From positions 682,001-746,000 of the forward strand of contig OZ243980.1 of the NCBI GenBank assembly GCA_965214875.1: 64,000 nucleotides of DNA. Reading direction: 5' to 3'. The notes below the pieces were generated by a model. It was not told the origin of the DNA. It was given only the letters and a program-made list of their open reading frames with translations, and did no database searches. The first letter of the stretch is position 1. The number at the start of each line of letters is the position of its first letter. Position numbers and translations under genes: made by a program. This stretch comes from CBDAUN01 sp965214875 (GTDB lineage Bacteria; Pseudomonadota; Gammaproteobacteria; Arenicellales; JAJDZL01). This document shows, in pieces, positions 1-8,346 of the stretch.

Positions 1-1
1 G

Positions 2-634
2 TTCCAAGAGGAGCGCGACCTTTCTTTAAAACTCACCCGACATATTGGTGTCAAAGTCCAAACTGTTATCAGAAAGCAGTTTGCCGATGATTTTAGCAAA
101 CGGACCGATGCCGCAATAGTTCAGCTTTTGACCGACAAGACGCTCTCAGCGTCTTTCAGAATTCCAGATTGCGCTTCGGATTTAGAGGTGTGTGTCGACC
201 TCATGGCGAGCAATTTAACATGCAGCATGAAGCTGGCTGCCCCCAAGCATCGACAAACGACTTCTCCACGAGTGAAATGGTTGCTAAATCAGTTAAAAGA
301 TGTTGACGATTCCAGATTGGTTATCCGGGCGCATTGGCCCGGAACAATCAAACCTACGGAAGCAAATATTGCGGAATTGCGCGAGAATCCTTCGGCAATC
401 CAAACCGAAAAAAACCACAAAATGGCACCTCATAGATTCGAGGTTCGCTTAATCAATGACCTCAAAAAAGATCAGTTTAAAAGCAGATATAGAATAATAG
501 AACACCTCGAGAAAGACGCTATGCATTTCTATGAGATTGTGGGGCAAAAATTAAAAGCTTGGCAACCGCCAGCCCCGAAACCGGTCAAATCTCTGGAAAG
601 TGGCGAACACGAAAGCGAAGGATCCACCGACTAA
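2..634 (+). CDS. Hypothetical protein, 5' end cut by window edge
   Basis: The reading frame is open from the first base of the window, so the start lies upstream and only the last 210 or so residues are seen. A TTG at 128 could serve as a start but the frame before it is equally protein-like, so I read it as the interior of a longer gene. The protein is charged and lysine-rich, has no membrane segment, and ends in a proline- and acid-rich tail (around 'PPAPKP'). Base composition is clearly more AT-rich than the operon that follows, which suggests acquired DNA. I do not recognise a family. Confidence 0.6.
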   Translation, partial: FQEERDLSLKLTRHIGVKVQTVIRKQFADDFSKRTDAAIVQLLTDKTLSASFRIPDCASDLEVCVDLMASNLTCSMKLAAPKHRQTTSPRVKWLLNQLKDVDDSRLVIRAHWPGTIKPTEANIAELRENPSAIQTEKNHKMAPHRFEVRLINDLKKDQFKSRYRIIEHLEKDAMHFYEIVGQKLKAWQPPAPKPVKSLESGEHESEGSTD

Positions 635-822
635 TGAGCCGCCGCTGAAGAAAATAACCAGGCCTGCGGGCAGAGTGGGAGGGATACCTGTATCGTCGCT
701 TTACAATGATCTCTGCAATTTGGAATGTCACCTGATGTTGTCTTGTTCAGACGTGCGGTTATGGGCCGGGTGAATCTTCTTTTGCACCTGCATCAATTAG
801 GCTAACTCGCGCAGAAGAACGT

Positions 823-1497
823 TCAGACAACTTCGTCGGTTCGATCGGATGTCTCCCCATACCGGCGAAGGGCCGGTTCTCTTAAGCCTTCGTAAAGGGA
901 TTCTATGTTTTTGTCGATTTCAAGCTTGGCTTGTTCAAACAAACTGTTGCCTCGCACATCGCACTCAACCAGAAATGGACCAAATCCTTTAACTTGCAAA
1001 ACCCAGATTGCCTGAGCTATTCCTAGCTCCTCGAGCCAATAGGCATTCAATGTGCGTTGAATGCCGCGGCCAAGCAACGCACCTGTCCCGTAGCCGACAG
1101 TAGTCAAGTACACAGCTCCAGTGTCGATAAAGTAGTTCGCATAATCTTCTTGCGGCATGCCGCCTTTGCCGATCACCACTTTGCAACCGGTCAATTCGAA
1201 CCATCGCTGCATCCATTTCGAAAAGCGAAAGCTGGCAGTTGCTGTTACCGCTCCGACCGAGTAGCTGCCGTCGTCATTCACAGAAGCTGCCGGTGAGCAA
1301 TGGAAGTTGACGTTCGAGAGCGCCTTAAGGTCTACCGGCGGACTAATGCCTTCGTCCAATATTTTCCGATAGGCGCCTTCGCGTCCGGTATAGATGATGC
1401 CGTCGAGATATACCACATTGCTGATCTTTAGCTTGCGAAGATCTGCATTGCTCGAAGGCGCATTGAGATGAACAATGGTTTCGTGATTACGGCTCAT
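823..1497 (-). CDS. Class I fumarase / L(+)-tartrate dehydratase family, beta subunit
   Basis: This is the C-terminal (beta) half of the oxygen-sensitive iron-sulfur hydro-lyase family that interconverts fumarate and malate, or dehydrates tartrate or mesaconate-type substrates. The early stretch 'YLDGIIYTGREGAYRKI' is the beta-subunit hallmark (the 'RD/RE..H/Y' region), followed by glycine-rich segments such as 'GYGTGALLGRGI'. A longer frame opens at 1533, but I chose ATG at 1497 because it forms an ATGA overlap with the stop of the alpha subunit, the coupling used throughout this operon. With about 225 residues it is typical for a separate beta subunit. Its neighbours (SdhA-like flavoprotein and membrane anchors) make fumarate or an analogue the likely substrate, but tartrate or mesaconate cannot be excluded. 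Confidence 0.85.
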   Translation of the reverse strand: MSRNHETIVHLNAPSSNADLRKLKISNVVYLDGIIYTGREGAYRKILDEGISPPVDLKALSNVNFHCSPAASVNDDGSYSVGAVTATASFRFSKWMQRWFELTGCKVVIGKGGMPQEDYANYFIDTGAVYLTTVGYGTGALLGRGIQRTLNAYWLEELGIAQAIWVLQVKGFGPFLVECDVRGNSLFEQAKLEIDKNIESLYEGLREPALRRYGETSDRTDEVV

Positions 1498-2423
1498 TCG
1501 ATAGTTTCTCGCCGATGATAGGGTGTGAACCACATTGGATCATTCCTTAACTCGTATGAGTTGTCCGCATGGATGCGAACCACAGCGCGCCTTGAAGACA
1601 GGCAGAAGCTGTGCACGCTCACCGGCATGCCGCCGGTATGCGTATGTGCGACTTCGATGTGGCAGTCTACAACCATGGAGCTTCCGACAAATCCCATAGG
1701 CCCCATGCCGATACTGTTGCCCAGCTTCTTGAGCTCGTCTTCAAAAACGGCGATGTCGGGGTCGGGGTGCTGGTCTCCGACCACCCTGAGGCATGCCGCC
1801 TGCTTTCCGAGCACCATGCAGGTGTCCTTGCTTCCGCCGATGCCGATACCGACGATGGCCGGCTGGCAAGCAAGTCCGCGGCGGCCAAATTGAATCATCG
1901 TATCAAGAAACATTTTTTTGATCCCGTCTCGCCCATCGCCGGGAAACAGCATACGGTAGTCGGTCCCGAACAGCCCGCCTTTGTGGACGGTTGTAATGTC
2001 TAGCCAGTCGGCATCCGGTTCGACCGAGTATTCGATCTCCGGAGCTCGTGCGCCGACGTTGTTGTTGTGATCGGCCCGCGTGAGCGGATGCACCCTGTTT
2101 GGACGCAAGGGGATGTTGGCGGTCGCTTCCGCGGTTGCTCGCCGCAGGGCGCGCTCCAAAGCAACGAACCCGCCGCCAAGCGATGCCTCATTGCCGAATT
2201 TGACATAGTATCTCGGCAAGCCGGTGTCGGCACACATTGGGCGCTGGTCCTCCACTGCGGCATCCCAGTTGTCCATCATGGTGTCAAGAACGAAGCAGCT
2301 TAATTGGTGCTGCTCTTTGCTGCGCATGCCGCGAATGCCGGATCGGTAGTCTTGCGGAATGCGAATCGCCGCCTGACGCGTGATTTCGTAAGCGGCTTCT
2401 CGGATCGTATCCTCGGTGATCAT
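1494..2423 (-). CDS. Class I fumarase / L(+)-tartrate dehydratase family, alpha subunit
   Basis: The alpha subunit carries the [4Fe-4S] cluster of the heterodimeric hydro-lyase. Three cysteines in the expected contexts are visible: 'PMCADTGLPRYYVKFG' near residue 64, 'GGSKDTCMVLGKQA' near 200 and 'VVDCHIEVAHTHTGG' near 255. The length of 309 residues fits the family. It lies 19 bases after the SdhA-like flavoprotein gene and overlaps the beta subunit by four bases (ATGA), so the two subunits are translationally coupled. Class I two-subunit enzymes act on fumarate, tartrate or mesaconate; the sequence alone does not decide which. The operon setting next to a succinate/fumarate-type flavoprotein favours fumarate or a methylated relative. 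Confidence 0.88.
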   Translation of the reverse strand: MITEDTIREAAYEITRQAAIRIPQDYRSGIRGMRSKEQHQLSCFVLDTMMDNWDAAVEDQRPMCADTGLPRYYVKFGNEASLGGGFVALERALRRATAEATANIPLRPNRVHPLTRADHNNNVGARAPEIEYSVEPDADWLDITTVHKGGLFGTDYRMLFPGDGRDGIKKMFLDTMIQFGRRGLACQPAIVGIGIGGSKDTCMVLGKQAACLRVVGDQHPDPDIAVFEDELKKLGNSIGMGPMGFVGSSMVVDCHIEVAHTHTGGMPVSVHSFCLSSRRAVVRIHADNSYELRNDPMWFTPYHRRETIE

Positions 2424-2442
2424 TGCTTCAAAGTTGGCTTGG

Positions 2443-4179
2443 TCAGCTTTCGGTGTCTGGGTGGAGTCGTGTAAACTTTACTTTGACTGTTTCGGCATCT
2501 AGTTTTTCCTGCTTCATTGCGACGCGAGTATAGCGCGAATCCGCAAGCGACCCGGTTGCAGGATGATCAATCAGGTAATGCGCCCCGCGAGAATCGTTTC
2601 GGGTTTGGGATGCTAGGACGATGGATTGGCTGACCAGAATCTGGTTTTGCAGGTTCAGGTGGTCTTGCCAACTCATGTTGAACGCTTTTTGCCCGCTATG
2701 CACGCCGACCTGGCGCAGTTGACCATCAAGCTCCGAAAGCACTGCGTCAGCTATCGAAAGGCTTGCCGCAGAACGCAGAATTCCAGCATGCTCCCACATG
2801 CAATCGTACAGGTTTTCTCTGATCTGATTGAGATTGCCTTGCCTTTGGCTCAATGGCGCCAATGCGCGGGAAATCGATTTGGCAATCGCGTCGGCATCAG
2901 CTGCGCGAAACTCGGTATCAGCATTGATGCTGTCCGCCGCCGTATCGCCGGCGATGCCGCCAAACACGGTGGCATTGCCGACGCCGTTGCCGCCTAGCCG
3001 GTTCGCGCCATGTACGCCGCCAGTGTCCTCGCCGGCTGCTAGCAAGCCCGGCATGGCGGTCTGGCAATCGGGACTGATCTCGATGCCGCCCATAATGTAG
3101 TGGGCGGTCGGCGTCACTTCAACCAGCCCGGAAATCAAATCGAAACCAACATCGGCGCAGCGTTGCACCATGCCTTTGAATCTCGAGGCGACTTCATCGG
3201 CAGGCAGATGCTTCATGCTGAGAAATACGCCGCCGTTCGGGCCTGTCGCGCCGGCACGCATCTGTTCCATCATCGCGCGACTGACGATATCGCGTGTTGC
3301 GCGTTCGTTCCTGTCGTCATAGTGGCACATGAACCGCTGGCCCTCGCCATCGAGCAGGTGACCACCTGCGCCGCGCAGCCCCTCCTCGATGATGGTTCCG
3401 GTGATTCTTGTATCCGGCCCCGCAAGCAGGCCGGTGGGATGGAACTGAACCATTTCCATATCACGAAGATTCAGGCCAAGCCTTAATGCCATTGCCAAGC
3501 CGTCGCATGACTTGTCCCCGGAAGGAGTATGGAACTTGAACATGGTCGGACCTGCGCCAGTGGCGACGACGATCACTTTTGCACGAATGAGAAAGAACTC
3601 GCCTGTTCGGATGTCCAAGAACAGGGCAGCTGCGATCGAGTTGCCGTGCGAGCTCGGTATCAGATCGATCGCGCGGGTTTCTTCAAGTAGCCGGACCGGC
3701 CGTTCGCGAACATGCTCCATAAGCCGATTCATGATTTCTATGCCGGTCAGATCGCCCTTATGAACAGTGCGATCGAAACTTTGACCTGCGAATGCCTTTT
3801 GGTGAATGGAGCCGTCTGGGTTTCGATCGAAGAAGCACCCATACCGATTCTCAAGCTCAAGCACGCGTTCGAATGCGGTACTAACCAGCGTCCACGCCAA
3901 TTCCTGATCGTTGATCCAAGCGCCGCCCCGGATAGTGTCGTCGAAGTGTTTTTCGATTGAATCGCCTTGTGCGAGCGCGACATTGTAGCCGCCTTGCACC
4001 ATGCGTGTGCAGCCTGATTTTCCAATCAGCCCTTTCGAGGCTATTGTGACGCTGATCTTCGGATTCTTGTCATAGGCATGTATCGCGGCAAGCAGGCCTG
4101 CGCCGCCGCTTCCAATGATCAGCACATCGGTTTCCAGCTGCTTCAGATTTGAGGCTATGTCGCGTGCTGATTCAGTCAT
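2443..4179 (-). CDS. Succinate dehydrogenase/fumarate reductase-like flavoprotein
   Basis: An FAD enzyme of the SdhA/FrdA/aspartate-oxidase superfamily. Visible are the N-terminal dinucleotide motif 'LIIGSGGAGLLAAIHA', 'VVATGAG', the substrate-site 'QFHPTGLL', the 'ERATRDIVSRAM' arginine region, 'AHYIMGGI' and the C-terminal 'GANRLGGNGVGNATVFG', so the dicarboxylate site is complete. At the position where SdhA and FrdA carry the histidine that binds FAD covalently (before 'QGG') this protein has 'SGCTRMVQGG', a cysteine. An open frame runs to 4272, but ATG 4179 overlaps the stop of the anchor gene as ATGA and is the better start (578 residues). It follows two cytochrome-b-like anchor genes, yet no iron-sulfur (SdhB) gene is in the operon. 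It may be a divergent fumarate reductase or succinate dehydrogenase, or an oxidase of a related acid. Confidence 0.85.
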   Translation of the reverse strand: MTESARDIASNLKQLETDVLIIGSGGAGLLAAIHAYDKNPKISVTIASKGLIGKSGCTRMVQGGYNVALAQGDSIEKHFDDTIRGGAWINDQELAWTLVSTAFERVLELENRYGCFFDRNPDGSIHQKAFAGQSFDRTVHKGDLTGIEIMNRLMEHVRERPVRLLEETRAIDLIPSSHGNSIAAALFLDIRTGEFFLIRAKVIVVATGAGPTMFKFHTPSGDKSCDGLAMALRLGLNLRDMEMVQFHPTGLLAGPDTRITGTIIEEGLRGAGGHLLDGEGQRFMCHYDDRNERATRDIVSRAMMEQMRAGATGPNGGVFLSMKHLPADEVASRFKGMVQRCADVGFDLISGLVEVTPTAHYIMGGIEISPDCQTAMPGLLAAGEDTGGVHGANRLGGNGVGNATVFGGIAGDTAADSINADTEFRAADADAIAKSISRALAPLSQRQGNLNQIRENLYDCMWEHAGILRSAASLSIADAVLSELDGQLRQVGVHSGQKAFNMSWQDHLNLQNQILVSQSIVLASQTRNDSRGAHYLIDHPATGSLADSRYTRVAMKQEKLDAETVKVKFTRLHPDTES

Positions 4180-4511
4180 AGGGCATTGATCAGAAAAAGG
4201 ACCGCGAACAGGAAGGCGAAACCGACCCCCGCGGCAAGCCATAGGCCATGCCGCAATTCTGTGGTCATCCATTCATAGACGACAATTCGCACCCCGCCTG
4301 CCAGATGAACCGCAGCCAATGCGACAAGCCCGGTCTCCAGGACTTTGGCGACCGGAGTCTGTGTCCAGGACAAAAATAGCTCGACATGATCTGGCGCATG
4401 CAGCAATTGAGCCAGCACAAGCAGATGAATGGGCAAAAATATGGCAAGGCTCAATCCCGAGATGCGATGGATCATGAAGGCGGCGTAGCTTGAATGCCGT
4501 CTGATTTTCAC
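4176..4511 (-). CDS. SdhD-like cytochrome b membrane anchor subunit
   Basis: A 111-residue integral membrane protein with three hydrophobic helices. The N-terminal 'MIHRISGLSLAIFLPIHLL' is the H-R-x-S-G signature of succinate dehydrogenase/fumarate reductase cytochrome b subunits. A histidine in the second helix ('AAVHLAGGVRIV') is a likely heme ligand. Its stop overlaps the ATG of the flavoprotein, and its start overlaps the end of the other anchor gene, so it is the third gene of a tightly coupled operon. It should anchor the flavoprotein to the membrane and pass electrons to or from quinone, but the missing iron-sulfur subunit makes the electron path unclear. Confidence 0.75.
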   Translation of the reverse strand: MKIRRHSSYAAFMIHRISGLSLAIFLPIHLLVLAQLLHAPDHVELFLSWTQTPVAKVLETGLVALAAVHLAGGVRIVVYEWMTTELRHGLWLAAGVGFAFLFAVLFLINAL

Positions 4512-4849
4512 GATAGCGCTGCCACAGTGTTCAAGGTCCAGATTCCGAGCATCGAGGTGCCGATGAGGTAGGCTGCAACTATGGCCTTTCGCACGGCGGC
4601 GGAAATCTTTTGCATCTCAGCGAGAATATTTCTGATGCCGATGCTCGCATGGATGACGGCTGCAACAATCATCAAGGCGTACATTGGCAGCCAAAATGCG
4701 CTGTCTTGCAGTCGGGCAGTGATTTCCGCGACGCTTAGACCGCCGCGCACAGCGTAGATGATTCCTGCTAGATGAATCAGCAAAAGCAGGCTCAGTACCG
4801 CGCCGCTAATCCGCTGTGCGGCGAAGCGCAGCAGATCCGGATTCATCAT
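4508..4849 (-). CDS. SdhC-like cytochrome b membrane anchor subunit
   Basis: A 113-residue protein with three predicted membrane helices. 'FAAQRISGAVLSLLLLIHLAG' near the N-terminus matches the R-x-S-G and following histidine of the SdhC family, and 'VAAVIHASIGIRNIL' supplies a second helix histidine and arginine. It sits between the formylglutamate-amidohydrolase-like gene and the second anchor, overlapping both by four bases. Together with the next gene it would form a two-subunit heme b anchor. Which of the two corresponds to SdhC or SdhD cannot be fixed by eye, because both carry the same signature. Confidence 0.72.
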   Translation of the reverse strand: MMNPDLLRFAAQRISGAVLSLLLLIHLAGIIYAVRGGLSVAEITARLQDSAFWLPMYALMIVAAVIHASIGIRNILAEMQKISAAVRKAIVAAYLIGTSMLGIWTLNTVAALS

Positions 4850-5667
4850 TGATTAGACTCGCTGAGCGTCGCAGCCCCTTTGCCGAATTCGCGGGTCAGC
4901 CATGCGGTTAGGGCATCTGCAATTGCATCGGCAAATTTGCTGATAGCCGCTTGCGTGGCAATCATGTCATTGCGAATTTCCATAGAAACGTGCGGAATGC
5001 CTCTCGTTTCAGCATGGACTGGAATCGTGTAGTCGGAGTTGTCGTCTATCTGAAATACTTGATTGATGCCAATTTTCAAATCGTGAAAACATGCTTGAAG
5101 GCGTGACGGCATGATCTCGAAGTGAGCGGATGGCCGGCGCACGATCAGGTCGATGTGCCAAGGACGCGGTTCACCGTCGCGCAGTTGTGGCGTAAAGCTA
5201 TGGACCGCGACAAGCGCCGCCGCTTTTTTTTCGCGATTGTCTAGGTTCGCCTGTATTTGATTGTGATAGGGCTGATGAATACTGCGCCAGCGATATTCGA
5301 TCTGCTCTTCGGTCAGATCTTGGTTGAATGGAACAACAATGCCGTCGCTAACCGCCGGGGCGAGCTGATGCGACCGGCGCGGTCGGTTCGGGTCGATAAC
5401 CAGTCTGGAGTATGGCTGCGATATCAAAGGCGCATCGACTAGGGCGGCCACTCGTCTTGCGACCTCGACAGCGCCCACATCTGATGCGGCATGTGTTTGC
5501 ATTTCGGCTTCTGATGGTGCGCGGTCGCGCAGTGCAGCGGGCAGATGGCGACCAGCGTGGTCGCAAACCAGCAACAACCCTAGAGGATCGTTGCCGTCGA
5601 CTATTTGATACGGAAGCGGATCGTCTTCGCGCAGCTGAAAATCCAATTGGGAAGAGTGTGTATCCAT
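4846..5667 (-). CDS. N-formylglutamate amidohydrolase family protein
   Basis: A 273-residue member of the zinc-dependent N-formylglutamate amidohydrolase family, which in histidine breakdown releases formate from N-formyl-L-glutamate. The family features visible are 'LLLVCDHAGRHLP', 'SDVGAVEVARRVA', 'PYSRLVIDPNR', 'VAVHSFTP' and, near the C-terminus, 'HVSMEIRNDMI', with histidine and glutamate residues at the expected metal-site positions. It is the first gene of the minus-strand operon, and its stop overlaps the first anchor gene. No hut genes are nearby, so it may act on another N-acylated amino acid or an aspartate/succinate relative that feeds the fumarase-flavoprotein module. Confidence 0.82.
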   Translation of the reverse strand: MDTHSSQLDFQLREDDPLPYQIVDGNDPLGLLLVCDHAGRHLPAALRDRAPSEAEMQTHAASDVGAVEVARRVAALVDAPLISQPYSRLVIDPNRPRRSHQLAPAVSDGIVVPFNQDLTEEQIEYRWRSIHQPYHNQIQANLDNREKKAAALVAVHSFTPQLRDGEPRPWHIDLIVRRPSAHFEIMPSRLQACFHDLKIGINQVFQIDDNSDYTIPVHAETRGIPHVSMEIRNDMIATQAAISKFADAIADALTAWLTREFGKGAATLSESNQ

Positions 5668-5861
5668 CGATGCTATTTTACATTGTCATTTTTGGTTCGA
5701 AATTATTCGGAGCCTGTTGCGTGGATGCAACCCGCCAACATCGGTGCGCGTTGGCGGCAATGCGGCAACGACTTTCGAACTGAAATCGCGCATTTTGCTC
5801 TGCAATGATTCCTGCAAATTTCGGTTTGCGTTAGGTCAAATGTGAATCTGGTTGGAACAAT

Positions 5862-6518
5862 CTAGATCACTTCGATACCGTCTTGACCTCCGATAACAAG
5901 GACATCCGCACTTCGCTGAGCAAAGATGCCGTTCGAGACAATGCCAGCAATCGAATCAAGCTGCCGCTCTACCGAAATCGGGTCCACCAGATCAAGATTT
6001 TTCACGTCGATGATGATGCCGCCATTGTCGGTCGTAAAGTTCTGCCGAAGCTCAGGCAGCCCGCCCGCCTTGATAACTTCCCGGCTGACGAAGCTTTGCG
6101 CCATCGGAACGACTTCGATAGGAAGCGGAAAATCTCCGAGCACATCGACAAGTTTGCTCTGATCGATGATGCACACAAATCGCCGACTGGCGGCGGCGAC
6201 AATCTTTTCGCGGGTCAGCGCGCCGCCCCCGCCCTTGATCAAATGCCTGTTTTGCGTCGCCTCGTCTGCGCCATCAACGTAAAGCGGAAGATTTCCAGTC
6301 TGGTTGAGCTCCAGCACCTTGAGGCCGTGTTCCCCCAAGCGCGTCTCAGTGGCCTTGGAACTGGCAACGGTGCCGTCGATTTTGCCTTTGACTTTCGCTA
6401 ATGCGTCAATGAAAAAGTTGACTGTCGAACCGGTACCGACTCCAACGATGTCCCCAATTTCTATATAATCTAACGCCGCTTCCGCAGCTAAGCGTTTCAT
6501 TGTTTCGGTTTCAGGCAT
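5862..6518 (-). CDS. rpiA: Ribose-5-phosphate isomerase A
   Basis: Interconverts ribose 5-phosphate and ribulose 5-phosphate in the pentose phosphate pathway. At 218 residues it has the usual length. Family motifs are all present: 'VGVGTGSTVNFFI' (phosphate loop), 'VDGADEATQNRHLIKGGGGA' with the catalytic aspartates, 'LTREKIVAAAS', and the C-terminal 'IVSNGIFA'. It is transcribed divergently from ilvA across a 61-base spacer that must hold both promoters, an arrangement found in several gammaproteobacteria. Confidence 0.97.
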   Translation of the reverse strand: MPETETMKRLAAEAALDYIEIGDIVGVGTGSTVNFFIDALAKVKGKIDGTVASSKATETRLGEHGLKVLELNQTGNLPLYVDGADEATQNRHLIKGGGGALTREKIVAAASRRFVCIIDQSKLVDVLGDFPLPIEVVPMAQSFVSREVIKAGGLPELRQNFTTDNGGIIIDVKNLDLVDPISVERQLDSIAGIVSNGIFAQRSADVLVIGGQDGIEVI

Positions 6519-6579
6519 TGTGGTAACGCTTGTCAGTTTGGCACTCCATGTATTTTAACGAAAATTCAATCAATTAGAA

Positions 6580-8091
6580 GTGGCGCAAGATTATCTTCAG
6601 CGCATACTGACCGCACGTGTCTACGATGTCGCGAACGACACGTCGCTCGATTACGCCGGCAATCTTTCTCGGCATCTGAAGCACAGCATTTGGCTCAAGC
6701 GAGAAGACGAGCAGCCTATCTTCTCGTTCAAGATTCGCGGCGCGTACAACAAGATGGCCCGTTTGCCGGCATCTGTGTTGCAACGGGGTGTTGTTGCCGC
6801 TTCGGCAGGCAATCACGCTCAAGGGGTGGCGCTGTCAGGTCAGACGCTAGGCTGTCCGGTAACCATATTCATGCCGCGTACCAGTCCTGAAATCAAGGTC
6901 AAGTCGGTGCGCAGTTTCGGTGCCCGGGTCAAGCTAGTGGGAGATAGCTATGCTGAGGCTAGCGAACAGGCCAAACGCTATTGCAAGCGATACGGAATTC
7001 GCATGATTCCGCCCTATGACGACCCAGACATAATTGCCGGCAATGGCACAATCGGGCTTGAAATTCTGCGTCAACACGCTGGCAGAATCGATGCCATCTT
7101 CGTACCGGTGGGCGGCGGCGGATTGATTGCCGGCATTGCCGCCTACGTCAAGCAGATCGACGGCAAGGTCAAGGTGATCGGCGTGGAGCCTGAAGATTCT
7201 GATGCCATGTACCGCTCCATATTGGCGGGACGACGCATCCAGCTAAAGGAAGTCGGCATCTTTGCCGACGGTGTTGCGGTCAAGCAAGTCGGCATCGAGA
7301 CCTTCAAGCTCGTCAAGCAGCACGTGGACAAGATCGTGACAGTGAGCACAGATCAGATTTGCGCTGCGATCAAAGACATATTTGAAGATACGCGAACCAT
7401 TGTCGAGCCATCCGGTGCGCTGGCGGTCGCTGGAATCAAAAGCTACATCCAATCGGGCTTGAAGCAGCGCAAGAACCTCGTCGCTATTCTTTCAGGCGCC
7501 AACATGAATTTCGACCGGCTGCGCCATGTGTCTGAACGAGCTGAGATTGGCGAGCGCCGCGAAGCGATCCTGGCAGTCACAATCCCAGAGCATCCGGGCA
7601 GTTTCAAAAAGTTTTGCTCTACTATCGGCCAGACGAATATTACGGAATTCAATTACCGCTATGCCGATACCAAGTGTGCGCAAGTCTATGCCGGCATCCA
7701 GGTAACCGGCGCGGTCGATGTCCAAAGGTTGATCCGGGCGCTCAAGGATCAAAATTATCCAGTCGTCGATTTGACGGATAACGAAATGGCAAAAATTCAT
7801 GTTCGGCACATGGTCGGAGGGCGCGCTCCAAATGCGGCCAACGAGATCGTATATCGTTTTGAGTTCCCCGAGCGGCCCGGCGCGCTGCTCGATTTCTTGC
7901 AGAAGATGGGAGAATCTTGGAACATCAGCATGTTCCATTATCGCAACCACGGCACCGATTTCGGTCGTGTTCTATGCGGCATTCAGGTTCCGCCCGAAGA
8001 AATGAACGAGTTTAAGACGTTTCTGAAAACTGTCGGCTACACAAACGTGAACGAGTCGGACAATCCTGCGTATAGAATGTTTCTTGCCTAG
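6580..8091 (+). CDS. ilvA: Threonine ammonia-lyase, biosynthetic (threonine dehydratase)
   Basis: PLP enzyme that deaminates threonine to 2-oxobutanoate, the first step of isoleucine synthesis. The start is GTG at 6580. The catalytic domain (residues about 1-320) contains the PLP lysine in 'FSFKIRGAYNKM' and the phosphate-binding 'VPVGGGGLIAGIAAY'. The C-terminal 180 residues hold two ACT-like regulatory repeats ('ILAVTIPEHPGSFKKF' and 'RFEFPERPGALLDFL'), as in the long, isoleucine-inhibited biosynthetic form rather than the short catabolic TdcB. The length of 503 residues matches E. coli IlvA. It is the first gene of a short plus-strand run with a hypothetical gene and a phosphopantetheinyl transferase. 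Confidence 0.96.
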   Translation: MAQDYLQRILTARVYDVANDTSLDYAGNLSRHLKHSIWLKREDEQPIFSFKIRGAYNKMARLPASVLQRGVVAASAGNHAQGVALSGQTLGCPVTIFMPRTSPEIKVKSVRSFGARVKLVGDSYAEASEQAKRYCKRYGIRMIPPYDDPDIIAGNGTIGLEILRQHAGRIDAIFVPVGGGGLIAGIAAYVKQIDGKVKVIGVEPEDSDAMYRSILAGRRIQLKEVGIFADGVAVKQVGIETFKLVKQHVDKIVTVSTDQICAAIKDIFEDTRTIVEPSGALAVAGIKSYIQSGLKQRKNLVAILSGANMNFDRLRHVSERAEIGERREAILAVTIPEHPGSFKKFCSTIGQTNITEFNYRYADTKCAQVYAGIQVTGAVDVQRLIRALKDQNYPVVDLTDNEMAKIHVRHMVGGRAPNAANEIVYRFEFPERPGALLDFLQKMGESWNISMFHYRNHGTDFGRVLCGIQVPPEEMNEFKTFLKTVGYTNVNESDNPAYRMFLA

Positions 8092-8112
8092 AGAGAGTGA
8101 GGGGGTGCTTTT

Positions 8113-8346
8113 TTGAACGACAGCAGCGAAAACGCCAAAGTAGAGTTTTCTGGCCTATATGCCATTCCGGGCGAGGGGGCAGTGGTTGCATTGACAGGCT
8201 CCGCTGGAACCTTGCTATTTGACAAGCAGGGCCTGCAGCACCGCATACTCACTAAAAAGGCAAGCGGCAAGAACACGGACGGCGAGGAATATGCGCTATC
8301 TAGGCTCAACCAGCTCGCTCAAGCTGCGCCGCCCGATCAACTTTGA
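8113..8346 (+). CDS. Hypothetical protein between ilvA and the PPTase gene
   Basis: A 77-residue soluble protein with no recognised family. It uses a TTG start preceded by a strong purine stretch (GAGAGTGAGGGGG). Its stop overlaps the start of the phosphopantetheinyl transferase gene, so the pair is probably translationally coupled. The coding frame is glycine- and alanine-rich without a membrane segment. I keep it because of the coupling and ribosome binding site, not because of similarity. Confidence 0.5.
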   Translation: MNDSSENAKVEFSGLYAIPGEGAVVALTGSAGTLLFDKQGLQHRILTKKASGKNTDGEEYALSRLNQLAQAAPPDQL

